A stretch of 60,677 nt of DNA, taken from contig JADHWE010000007.1 in NCBI GenBank assembly GCA_016783675.1, forward strand, positions 1-60,677, given 5' to 3'. This DNA comes from Kiritimatiellia bacterium. Lineage in GTDB: Bacteria; Verrucomicrobiota; Kiritimatiellia; UBA8416; JABMPJ01. The notes below the pieces were generated by a model that was not told the DNA's origin, did no database searches, and saw only the letters and a program-made list of their open reading frames with translations. A program made the translations under genes and the position numbers. Of the stretch, positions 26,771 to 34,202 are shown in pieces (position 1 is the stretch's first letter; the number at the start of each line of letters is the position of its first letter).

Positions 26771-28779
26771 TGCGGGGAGTGCTTGCCACCTGCCTTTCCC
26801 CTGCGACCTTGTGTCGCAGGAAACGGAGATCTTTGCCTCCTGCGACACAAGGTCGCAGGGGGGCTCGTGTCTTGGCCTGTGCCCTATTCGCCGTGTCGGT
26901 GCAGGCTGCGCCCGTGGTGCTGGTGCAAGGAACACGATCCACCCCCAACACATCCGAGCGCAACTATGCCGGCAGCGTGACGCGGCGGATCGACGGATGG
27001 TTGAGCGAGCTGGGTATTTCGCATCGCGTCGTGCCCGACGAGAAGTTGTCGCGGAAGACGCTGAGCGGGGTGAAGGTTGCTGTTCTGACCTACAACCCCA
27101 ACCTGCCGGCCTCTGAGCTGGCCGTGCTTGAGGCGTTCACGAAGCGCGGCGGCCGCCTTGTGGTCTTCTACTCCGCCGATCCCAACCTGGCGCAGTTGAT
27201 GGGGCTGAAGCTGGGCTCCTACCGGGCCGACCCCAAGGCACTGCGTTGGACACGCATGGCTTTCGCCGACAACGCTCTGCCCGGCGGGCCGCGAACGGTC
27301 TACCAGCGTTCGCGCAACATCCGCCCCGTCACGCCGCGTTGGAAGCGCGGCAAGGTGGTGGCTTACTGGGAAGATGCCGCCGGTAAGCGGCGCGAGCCGG
27401 CCTGGGTACAGACCGGCGTAGGTTTCTGGATGACGCACGTCCTGCTGGACGATGGCGATACCTGGCACAAGCAGCAGCTTCTTGTCGCACTGCTGGGCGC
27501 CCTGGACCCGGGCGTATGGCCGGATGCCGCGCGCGCGGCGCGCCGGCGTGCCGAGACGCTGGGGATCTTCAAGTCCTACTCGGAGACCGAGCGCGTCATT
27601 CGCTCACGCGCGCCGCGGACCGGCAGTGCCGCGAAGGCCGCCGCCGCGCTGGCCGCTGCCCGCAAGACACGCGCACAGCTTGATGAGCTGGTGCGAGCGA
27701 AGCAGTATGCCGCGGCCGTGGCGCAGTCGGATGTCCTCCTTCGTCAACTCACGCAGGCCTATGCCGCGACATTCCGTGTGAGCGGTCAGCGCATGCGGGG
27801 CGTGTGGGACCATTTTGGACTGGGTCTCTATCCGGGCGACTGGCGACGAACCTGCCGGGAGCTTGATCTGCACGGAATAACGGACGTCTTCGTGAATGTA
27901 CTGTGGCCGGGACGGGCGCTCTACCCGAGCAAGGTGCTGCCGGTGGATGATGTTGTTGCGGTCTACGGCGACCCACTCAAAGCGGCCGTCACGGAAGGCC
28001 ATGCCCAGGGGTTGAAGATGCACCTGTGGAAGGTGTGCTGGAAACTGGATGGCGCACCGGAATCGCTCATGACAAGCCTGCGCAAGGCCGGGCGGTTGCA
28101 ACGTAGCGACAACGGCGCCGAACTGCCATGGCTCTGTCCGTCGCACCCCGACAACCTGCGGCACGAGAAGGATAGTCTGCGCGAGGCGCTGCGGCTTTAT
28201 CCGGTCGATGGCATCCACCTCGACTACATACGCTACCCCGGCTCATACGGCTGCTATTGCAGTGGCTGCCGCAAGCGGTTCGAGGTCCATCTGGGTCGCC
28301 GCGTGGGGCGCTGGCCGGAAGACGCGCGGAAGGGCAGGGATCGCCAGGCCTACACGAAGTGGCGCTGCGCCCAGATCACCCGCCTGGTACGGGATGTCAG
28401 CGCACTGGCTCGCAAAGCGCGCCCGGGCATTCAGCTTTCGGCCGCGGTGTACGGGAAGTATCCCAGTTGCAGAGACAGCGTGGCGCAGGATTGGCCCGGC
28501 TGGGTCAACGAAGGCCTGATCGATTTCGTCGCGCCGATGAACTACACCGACCACCTCGATGGGTTTGACAAGTTGCTCAAGAGCCAGGTCGCGTTGCTCA
28601 AGGATGACTCCCGGCTCTGTCCCGGCATCGGCGTCACGGCGGCGGAGAGTCGCTTGGGCGTTCCCGCCACACTGCAACAGATCGAAGAAGCACAGCAGCG
28701 CGGCGCCGGCGGCTTCATCCTGTTCGACCTCAACGAAGTGCTGTCGCGGGAGATCCTGCCGTTTCTGGGGCTGGATTGA
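26767..28779 (+). CDS. Secreted GHL10-type glycoside hydrolase-like protein (DUF187)
   Basis: A 670-aa exported protein. The N-terminal third is a ThuA/GATase-like region ([34 protein letters not shown]). A helical linker (about 270-335) is followed by a TIM barrel of the DUF187/GHL10 family with [22 protein letters not shown] and [13 protein letters not shown]. Acidic residues of these motifs are the likely catalytic ones. The coupled ATG at 26767 places about 30 residues, encoded by a perfect palindrome, before the signal peptide core [14 protein letters not shown]. Confidence 0.82.
   Translation: MMRGVLATCLSPATLCRRKRRSLPPATQGRRGARVLACALFAVSVQAAPVVLVQGTRSTPNTSERNYAGSVTRRIDGWLSELGISHRVVPDEKLSRKTLSGVKVAVLTYNPNLPASELAVLEAFTKRGGRLVVFYSADPNLAQLMGLKLGSYRADPKALRWTRMAFADNALPGGPRTVYQRSRNIRPVTPRWKRGKVVAYWEDAAGKRREPAWVQTGVGFWMTHVLLDDGDTWHKQQLLVALLGALDPGVWPDAARAARRRAETLGIFKSYSETERVIRSRAPRTGSAAKAAAALAAARKTRAQLDELVRAKQYAAAVAQSDVLLRQLTQAYAATFRVSGQRMRGVWDHFGLGLYPGDWRRTCRELDLHGITDVFVNVLWPGRALYPSKVLPVDDVVAVYGDPLKAAVTEGHAQGLKMHLWKVCWKLDGAPESLMTSLRKAGRLQRSDNGAELPWLCPSHPDNLRHEKDSLREALRLYPVDGIHLDYIRYPGSYGCYCSGCRKRFEVHLGRRVGRWPEDARKGRDRQAYTKWRCAQITRLVRDVSALARKARPGIQLSAAVYGKYPSCRDSVAQDWPGWVNEGLIDFVAPMNYTDHLDGFDKLLKSQVALLKDDSRLCPGIGVTAAESRLGVPATLQQIEEAQQRGAGGFILFDLNEVLSREILPFLGLD
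26800..26859. repeat. Twin-hairpin element inside the GHL10 leader
   Basis: Two 21-nt hairpins, CCTGCGAC-cttgt-GTCGCAGG (26800-26820) and CCTGCGAC-acaag-GTCGCAGG (26839-26859), are also exact reverse complements of each other. The whole is a perfect inverted repeat with an 18-nt spacer. It lies inside the coding frame, upstream of the signal peptide hydrophobic core. Confidence 0.85.
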
Positions 28780-28789
28780 ATATGGATCT

Positions 28790-28918
28790 TGTATTGGCCT
28801 CTACGCTCCGCATCGCCCGCACGAACCGGAGAAGTCGCTCAAACTACAGGACCACGGCGACCTGGTCCGCTTCCGCAACATCTGGTACCGCCCGCTGACC
28901 GGGTATGACCAGGGGTAG
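28790..28918 (+). pseudogene. C-terminal remnant of a DUF1080 (3-keto-disaccharide hydrolase-like) gene
   Basis: The frame ending at the TAG 28916-28918 encodes [20 protein letters not shown], which matches the conserved C-terminal end of DUF1080 proteins (LQDHGNPVRFRNIW type). Only about 40 residues remain, with no start. The rest was lost upstream, probably by deletion against the GHL10 gene. It sits on the host side of the island junction. Confidence 0.6.
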
Positions 28919-29045
28919 TAAGGGATGGCTTGCCAAGCCGTAGTCTCGTAGCGCTGGGTAGATCGTCCGCCTCCGCGTTCTTCGCTCTGCTCAGAACGAG
29001 TACGGCGTGACAGCCTTCGCCCTCCGCTGCGCTGCGAGCGAAGGC
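28919..29045. other. Host-side spacer with hairpins at the island junction
   Basis: No gene is seen here. Two inverted repeats occur: CGTTCT...AGAACG (about 28976-28998) and AGCCTTCG...CGAAGGCT (29012-29019 with 29039-29046). The latter abuts the 3' end of the tRNA fragment and may be the original tRNA terminator or a repeat copy. Confidence 0.45.
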
Positions 29046-29103
29046 TGGTGGCAGGGCTAGGATTCGAACCTAGGAAGGCGTAGCCAGCAGATTTACAGTC
29101 TGC
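29046..29103 (-). tRNA. tRNA-Tyr(GTA) 3' fragment, probable att site
   Basis: Read on the minus strand, this is the 3' part of a tyrosine tRNA. It has the anticodon stem-loop GCAGA-CTGTAAA-TCTGC (anticodon GTA at 29094-29096), a class II variable arm, and the T arm CTAGG-TTCGAAT-CCTAG. The acceptor strand CCCTGCC, discriminator A and CCA complete it. The matching 5' half (acceptor GGCAGGG and D arm) is absent; identity is lost just before the anticodon stem. This is what remains when an element integrates in the 3' half of a tRNA and rebuilds the gene at its other end. Confidence 0.85.
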
Positions 29104-29238
29104 CATTGGAAAGCGCCCCCATCCCCGCGTTTCCTAATAAACTCTGCGATTTGCGCCCTTTTTCTGTTGCCGTGCACCCGTGACTGTGGTACTTCTGTGG
29201 TACTTCTTAAATAAATAGCCGACTTTGGGTGACACACA

Positions 29239-30771
29239 ATGAACACGACTGACAACGAGGGTACACCATCTGGTGTCGAGGCTCAAGTGGCGGAACCGGT
29301 CCAGGAGTCGCTACCTGGCCGCGCCAAGAAGCACCGCAAAGGTCACCTCTTCAAGCGAGGCAACATTTACTGGCTGGAGTACAAGGTCAATGGCAGACGC
29401 TTCCGCCAATCTCTCGGGACCTCAGACGTCAAGGAAGCTCGCGTCGAGCGTGCGCGCATCATGGCGCCCTTCACGCTCGCGACCGAGGAGGAAGTGCTTC
29501 AGACCGTCAAGCAACGCATCGAGACGACGAGCGAGAAGCAAGAGGCCTTGGCAACGGCCAACTTGCCGTCCGTTGTTATCGGCAATGCATGGGATGCCTT
29601 CGTCCGATCACGCAATCGTCCGGACCCCGGACCAGCCACCCTTCACCAGTATGAACTGCAGTATCGACGCTTCGCGTCATGGGTGAGTGAAAGTCATCCG
29701 GAGATTGTGGAACTTCGCGACGTCGGATCCACGGTTGCCGAGGAGTACGCGGATGAACTCGCGGCCTCTGACATCTCCGCCAACACCTTCAACAAACACG
29801 TCCGCCTTCTCATGCTCGTCTTCCGCGTCCTGAAGAGGCGCGCCAGGCTTCGGGTCAACCCCTGGGAGGATATCCAACGCAGGAAGGAAGACCACAATAG
29901 TCGCCGCGAGTTGACCAGCGAGGAACTCCAGAAGGTCGTTGGCTCCGCCGAGGGAGAACTCCATACGCTGTTCGCGCTCGGAATCTATACAGGTCTGCGC
30001 CTAGGCGACTGCGCCACTCTCCGCTGGTCCGAGGTCGACCTCAATCGAAAAATCATCATCCGGGTGCCGCGCAAGACGGGTCGGGGACACGCGAAACCGG
30101 TTCATGTCCCCATTCATCCCACACTGGCCGGAGTCCTTGCCGACGTGCGCAATGCCCCATCGCTTCAGGTCAAGTCATCTCACGGGAAACGATCGAGGCG
30201 AAAGGTTAAGAATCCTCCCGAGGAGTATGTGCTGCCCACAATGGCCGCCCGTTATCTGACCCGAACAGACCTGGTCACGGATCGGATCCAGAACCATTTT
30301 ACGAAGTGTGGGATCCGCACCCACAAACCAGGCACCGGTAAGAAGCGCGTCCAAAAGAAGGGCGTGAAATACAAGAGCGTCGGCAAGCGTGCCGTTGTCG
30401 AAGTCGGATTCCACAGCCTGCGCCATACCTTCGTAAGCTTGTGCCGTGAGGCCAATGCTCCCCTCGCCGTGGTCGAGTCGATTGTCGGTCACAACAACCC
30501 GGCCATGACGCGCCACTACACGCATGTAGGTGATGTGGCCGCAATCGAAGCGGTTGCCGCGTTGCCAGTCATCAACGGCGAGACAGAAGCCCAGGACAAA
30601 CCGAAAGCGGCTCTCTCCGAACGCGATCAGAAGATAGAAGCCATTCTCCTCAAGTCCACTGCAAAGACATGGGCGAAGGACCGCAAGACGGCGCTCGCTC
30701 TCATCCAAGGATCTCGGCCAGGCAGGAAGAGGAGGATCTCGACGGACACCAAGAAAGCGAAAAACATATAA
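29239..30771 (+). CDS. Tyrosine recombinase (site-specific integrase)
   Basis: The likely integrase of the island. The 510-aa protein has an N-terminal arm-binding region (GHLFKRGNIYWLEYKVNGRRFRQ) and a SAM-like core-binding domain (about 115-210). The catalytic domain contains R254 (TGLRLGD), H392 and R395 (FHSLRHTF), H418 (GHNN) and the nucleophile Y427 (TRHYTHVG), all intact. A 50-residue insert between the first Arg and the HxxR motif and a basic C-terminal tail make it longer than average. It starts 136 bases from the tRNA fragment. Confidence 0.92.
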   Translation: MNTTDNEGTPSGVEAQVAEPVQESLPGRAKKHRKGHLFKRGNIYWLEYKVNGRRFRQSLGTSDVKEARVERARIMAPFTLATEEEVLQTVKQRIETTSEKQEALATANLPSVVIGNAWDAFVRSRNRPDPGPATLHQYELQYRRFASWVSESHPEIVELRDVGSTVAEEYADELAASDISANTFNKHVRLLMLVFRVLKRRARLRVNPWEDIQRRKEDHNSRRELTSEELQKVVGSAEGELHTLFALGIYTGLRLGDCATLRWSEVDLNRKIIIRVPRKTGRGHAKPVHVPIHPTLAGVLADVRNAPSLQVKSSHGKRSRRKVKNPPEEYVLPTMAARYLTRTDLVTDRIQNHFTKCGIRTHKPGTGKKRVQKKGVKYKSVGKRAVVEVGFHSLRHTFVSLCREANAPLAVVESIVGHNNPAMTRHYTHVGDVAAIEAVAALPVINGETEAQDKPKAALSERDQKIEAILLKSTAKTWAKDRKTALALIQGSRPGRKRRISTDTKKAKNI

Positions 30772-30808
30772 ATGTCATCGCCTTCACGCTTCGTAGAGGT
30801 GGCAGCTA

Positions 30809-31162
30809 GTGAGCTGCGTGTTTATGAGATGGATCGACCTGGACGAGGAGCACTTCAAGAATCGACTCAGTGTGGGAGATCCATCTTTCGGCAGCACAGC
30901 TACCTCGTCCCCATTTGGGGCGAGATCTCTTTCTCCTTATCAGTTCCGTGATCACATGCAGTTCCTGCGGGAACGACTGCGTGACCTGTTGAGAAATATG
31001 GCATGTGAGAAGTCGAACGGCGCTTGTCACAGCCTGGAGGCCCGCGCAGAACTGCTCGCGGTATACGGCGACTTCATGCGTGCAAGAAGAAGCGCTTTCG
31101 GCTGGCAGGATCTGCACGCAGCAGATGTCGAACTGATCCGGCAGACCGAAAGATATCTATAG
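30809..31162 (+). CDS. Hypothetical protein
   Basis: A possible 117-aa protein of unknown function, starting at GTG 30809 or ATG 30824. The C-terminal 70 residues look like a helical bundle (FLRERLRDLLRNMACEKSNG, ARAELLAVYGDFMRARR), which argues for real coding. An opposite-strand frame of similar length overlaps it. I saw no domain. It lies between the integrase and the convergent lipoprotein gene. Confidence 0.4.
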   Translation: MSCVFMRWIDLDEEHFKNRLSVGDPSFGSTATSSPFGARSLSPYQFRDHMQFLRERLRDLLRNMACEKSNGACHSLEARAELLAVYGDFMRARRSAFGWQDLHAADVELIRQTERYL

Positions 31163-31186
31163 GTCAGTTACGGCATATGATGAGAA

Positions 31187-31498
31187 TTACTTCTGAGAGC
31201 TCCGGTTCAGCAGTTTCTCTCCTTCCCTCGCCAGGCGTGAAATGCGCAGGGGTTCTCTCGGGCACTTGAGGCGCATCGTTCCGTTGCTGATATGCATCGA
31301 ACAATTGCTCTTTCCGAAGTCATACTTGTTTACGTACGCATTGCCTCTCACCTTCATGGAGAGATTGCCGGCGTCTGCACATTGAAGGATCAGTGTGAAG
31401 TTGCGGTCTTCGATGGGGAGACCATCCGGTTGGGATGGTTGATTCGCGCATCCAGCGCAGATTGTCAGAATGATCATCGCATAGATTAGATATCGCAT
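31187..31498 (-). CDS. Small predicted lipoprotein
   Basis: A 103-aa protein of unknown function with a lipoprotein signal peptide, MRYLIYAMIILTICAGC, Cys 17 being the lipidation site. The mature part has three further Cys residues. The ATG at 31498 has a GAGGTGA site 6 bases before it; an in-frame GTG lies at 31507. It follows the membrane coiled-coil gene with almost no spacing, as the third gene of the Orc1/Cdc6-like operon. Confidence 0.7.
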   Translation of the reverse strand: MRYLIYAMIILTICAGCANQPSQPDGLPIEDRNFTLILQCADAGNLSMKVRGNAYVNKYDFGKSNCSMHISNGTMRLKCPREPLRISRLAREGEKLLNRSSQK

Positions 31499-31508
31499 TC
31501 TTTTCACC

Positions 31509-32651
31509 TCATGGTTGCTCTTTCTTGAGCTTGAGACGCGTCAGGCCAAGCAAACGCTTCTCGGCCCGGAGCAACCGCTTCAGATCATCCCTCTGCTGCT
31601 CTTCGGTTGCCACGGCAGCTGAGATGTGGTGCGAGGTGCTGTCTCTGTCTTCGCGCGAACAGGCTTTCGCTGCTTGGTCCAGGGCTTTCCGGAGCGACTG
31701 ATGTCGTCGCTCACAGCGTTCGGCCAGCTGAACGATGGCGTGCTCCTGTACGATCTTACGGCGCTCCAAGAGGATCTGCTCCTTGAGAGCTTCGCGGTCC
31801 TTTTCGTCCAAGTCGCTGCAGTAGCCGCTGAGTTCCTGTAGCTCATGCCAGTCGAAGTTGCGCAGTCTACGATCCAAGACTCGAATTCTGTCGATCACTT
31901 GGACGACATCGTCGGCACGGTGCGCAATGCCTGACAGCGCCTCGGAGATTGCTCTCCAGTTCGGAGAGCCGCGTTTCAACTCTTTCAGCAGCGCTTCCAG
32001 GTTGTGTTGAAGGCGAGCCGTCTCCCTTTGGGCTTGGGGCGCCAAGCGCTTCCTTATGCGCTTCTCCACCTTCACTTCGCGCTGTTCATGTTTCCGGTCG
32101 AGTCCGGCAATGAATGACGAGTCGGACGCCGCGGTTTCACCGTGTCCCCGCCCTTTCGGCCAGAGAGCAACGCCTACCTGCCATACACAGATGAGGAAGA
32201 TGATGGCGGACAGAAGGTTGATGAATGGGACACGACTGGCCACTGCCTGTAGCATGGATGGGCTCATCGCCCGCACAAACAGATAGAGCAGGACGTACGT
32301 GAGCGGCACCGCCAGCTTCCAGGCAACATGGACACGCAGCAGGACATGGAGAACGAGAAAGCCCACCAGGAGCAAAGCAATGAAGACGGCGATTGGGCCT
32401 GCCTGCCGTAGGTTCCATCCGAATTGCTGCTGAGCGAGAGTCAGCGAGATCCCCAGCGCCAGTCCGATGGCCGTGGCCATGACCTTCCCGGGACGACCGG
32501 TGAATCGCCGGGTGAAAACAACATGGGCCAACGCAATGAAAATTGAACAGTAGATAGCAAGATCGAAAAACCCGGAATACCTGTCGTAGGTAGCCGAGAT
32601 GTCCCACCATGCGAATGGGTCCAGTATTCCGGCAAACGGATCACGGGTCAC
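31509..32651 (-). CDS. Polytopic membrane protein with C-terminal coiled coil
   Basis: A 380-aa protein of unrecognised family. About five TM helices occupy residues 25-165 (FDLAIYCSIFIALAHVVF, AVFIALLLVGFLVLHVLL, INLLSAIIFLICVWQVGVAL). They are followed by a long charged helical region (about 190-380) rich in Arg, Glu and Gln. The start is a GTG whose last bases overlap the stop of the upstream ATPase (CTGTGACC), so the two proteins are translationally coupled, and the pair probably works as a complex. The frame upstream to 32711 only overlaps the ATPase gene. Confidence 0.8.
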   Translation of the reverse strand: MTRDPFAGILDPFAWWDISATYDRYSGFFDLAIYCSIFIALAHVVFTRRFTGRPGKVMATAIGLALGISLTLAQQQFGWNLRQAGPIAVFIALLLVGFLVLHVLLRVHVAWKLAVPLTYVLLYLFVRAMSPSMLQAVASRVPFINLLSAIIFLICVWQVGVALWPKGRGHGETAASDSSFIAGLDRKHEQREVKVEKRIRKRLAPQAQRETARLQHNLEALLKELKRGSPNWRAISEALSGIAHRADDVVQVIDRIRVLDRRLRNFDWHELQELSGYCSDLDEKDREALKEQILLERRKIVQEHAIVQLAERCERRHQSLRKALDQAAKACSREDRDSTSHHISAAVATEEQQRDDLKRLLRAEKRLLGLTRLKLKKEQP

Positions 32652-33901
32652 AGGGGCATCACCCCTGGTGGCATGCTGAACGTCTCCCGAATAGTCCGCA
32701 CCAGATTGCACATGATCGCGCGAGAGAATGATGTGCGGATTTCCTTTGTTCGTCCGTAACGGCCGCGTGATACCGTTCGGGCACGGATGAACCCATACAT
32801 ATCGAGCTCGTACAGTAGGTCACTGAAAGCGCGTTGGGAGATGGGACGCAGTCCAGTCTCGGAACAGAACCGCTCGTAGACAAGATAGGCGGGCCCAGTG
32901 TGCAGTGCTCCCGTGCGTGGCTTGCCGGTCAGGGCCGCGTATAGCGCGGCTTGGAGCTGCTTTGGACTGCTACGGATCATGTCGATGTACTTGTCGCGTT
33001 CGATTTCTTCATAGGCCCGATCGACAAGCTCCAGTGTGATAGCGGTGCGGTCCTGCTCTGCCAGATCCGCCGAGCGCCGCAAAAGGTTGACCGCCTTGCG
33101 TGCATCACCATGTTGCTGCGAAGCCAGGGCGGCGATCTTGTCGATTACGCCCTCCTCGATGCGGGAGGGCTGTAGAGCTTTCTTGACGCGCATGGTCAGG
33201 ATTCTCTTGAGACTATCTGCATCGTATGACTTGAAACTGAGTTCGCGGACCTTCAAGCAACTCTTCACCCGGGGATCAAGATTCTCCATCCAATCCAGCC
33301 GGTTCGAGGTAAAGATCAGGACCAGACGCGCGCCGATGCGCTTGGGTAAGCGCTTGACCAGAAACTGGTAGAAGGTGTTGAAGTCAGTGCGAACGTTGTC
33401 TGCTTCATCAACGAAGACGGCCAAGTAGCCGTCCGATGATTTCAGCTTCGCCTCCACCCGCCCCATGATCTCCTCGAGGCTAACGCCCTTTCGGTAGCGT
33501 TTAGAGGCGTCGAGGAGGCACGCCAGGTTGTTCAGGGCACGGAAGCACGGAGTTGGGCAGCACAGATCCAGGTGGACCTGCTGGAAGGGGATTCCCTTGC
33601 CAGCGCAGAACTTCTCGATCTGTGCGAGGAACCATCGGATGGTAATAGTCTTGCCGGTACCCGTGCTGCCGATGACTGACAGGTGAGTAGGGTGACCATT
33701 TCGGAATACAGGCGAGAAGTGGTTACTGATGGTCCGGATCTCATGCGTCCGTACGTTCGTATTGAATATCTCGGTCAGGACTTCGAACTGCCTTTCCTGA
33801 GGCAACTGTTCGTCGTCCAGGTATTCATGACTGATGACGATAGGGTTCTCAGCCGCATCCTCAATTTCAGCCCATATCCGTTCTTGAATGTTCGTCTGCA
33901 T
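32648..33901 (-). CDS. Orc1/Cdc6-like AAA+ ATPase with winged-helix domain
   Basis: A 417-aa ATPase with the architecture of archaeal/eukaryotic Orc1/Cdc6 initiators. It has a pre-Walker segment LPQERQFEVLTEIF, Walker A GSTGTGKT (78-85), Walker B VFVDEADN (162-169) and sensor 1 IFTSN (196-200). Sensor 2 is GDARKAVNLLRRS (265-277), and a C-terminal winged helix (VYERFCSETGLRPISQRAFSD) follows. Such proteins are rare in bacteria, where DnaA normally fills this role. The coupling to a membrane protein and the defence-island setting suggest a sensor or remodeller rather than a replication initiator. That role is inference. Confidence 0.85.
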   Translation of the reverse strand: MQTNIQERIWAEIEDAAENPIVISHEYLDDEQLPQERQFEVLTEIFNTNVRTHEIRTISNHFSPVFRNGHPTHLSVIGSTGTGKTITIRWFLAQIEKFCAGKGIPFQQVHLDLCCPTPCFRALNNLACLLDASKRYRKGVSLEEIMGRVEAKLKSSDGYLAVFVDEADNVRTDFNTFYQFLVKRLPKRIGARLVLIFTSNRLDWMENLDPRVKSCLKVRELSFKSYDADSLKRILTMRVKKALQPSRIEEGVIDKIAALASQQHGDARKAVNLLRRSADLAEQDRTAITLELVDRAYEEIERDKYIDMIRSSPKQLQAALYAALTGKPRTGALHTGPAYLVYERFCSETGLRPISQRAFSDLLYELDMYGFIRARTVSRGRYGRTKEIRTSFSRAIMCNLVRTIRETFSMPPGVMPL

Positions 33902-34202
33902 TGGAAAATCACACTCCAGACGAACGGTACATATAAGTAGTACTTAAACCTTTCTCACCACTCGCGAGTAGCAGTCCTGGGCGACGCCTTGCGGCATATC
34001 ACGATCAGATAAGATGCCGGAGTCACCGGCAGGGCGGTGGACAGCAGTGGATACGGGACCGGCTCGAACTCGCACAGTGGGCAAATGTGTCGGGGGTGGC
34101 ACTGTCCGGTAAGGTCTGCGCTGGGGCCATTGACGCACTCCAATGCTGCCAAGTGCCGTGAGTTATGGTAGACGTTGAGCTTTACGGGAGTGTGAGAGGC
34201 CA
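33902..34202. other. Divergent intergenic region with a weak Cys-containing frame
   Basis: About 300 bases separate the Orc1/Cdc6-like gene from the divergent STAND gene and should contain both promoters. A minus-strand frame ending at 33955 encodes a Cys/His segment (CHPRHICPLCEFEPVPYP) that could be a small zinc-binding protein. It has no ATG outside the STAND gene and no ribosome site, so I do not call it a gene. Confidence 0.4.

Noticed and set aside
29046-29130. A complete tRNA-Tyr gene
   Set aside because: The 5' acceptor strand GGCAGGG and a D arm could not be found upstream of the anticodon stem, so only the 3' part is present.
30806-31117. Minus-strand frame opposite the hypothetical gene at 30809
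   Set aside because: Composition is less protein-like than the plus-strand frame and no start signal is seen.
32648-33901. Orc1/Cdc6-like protein as a TniB/IstB transposition ATPase
   Set aside because: Sensor 2 region and C-terminal winged helix with flanking features fit Orc1/Cdc6 better, and no transposase gene is nearby.
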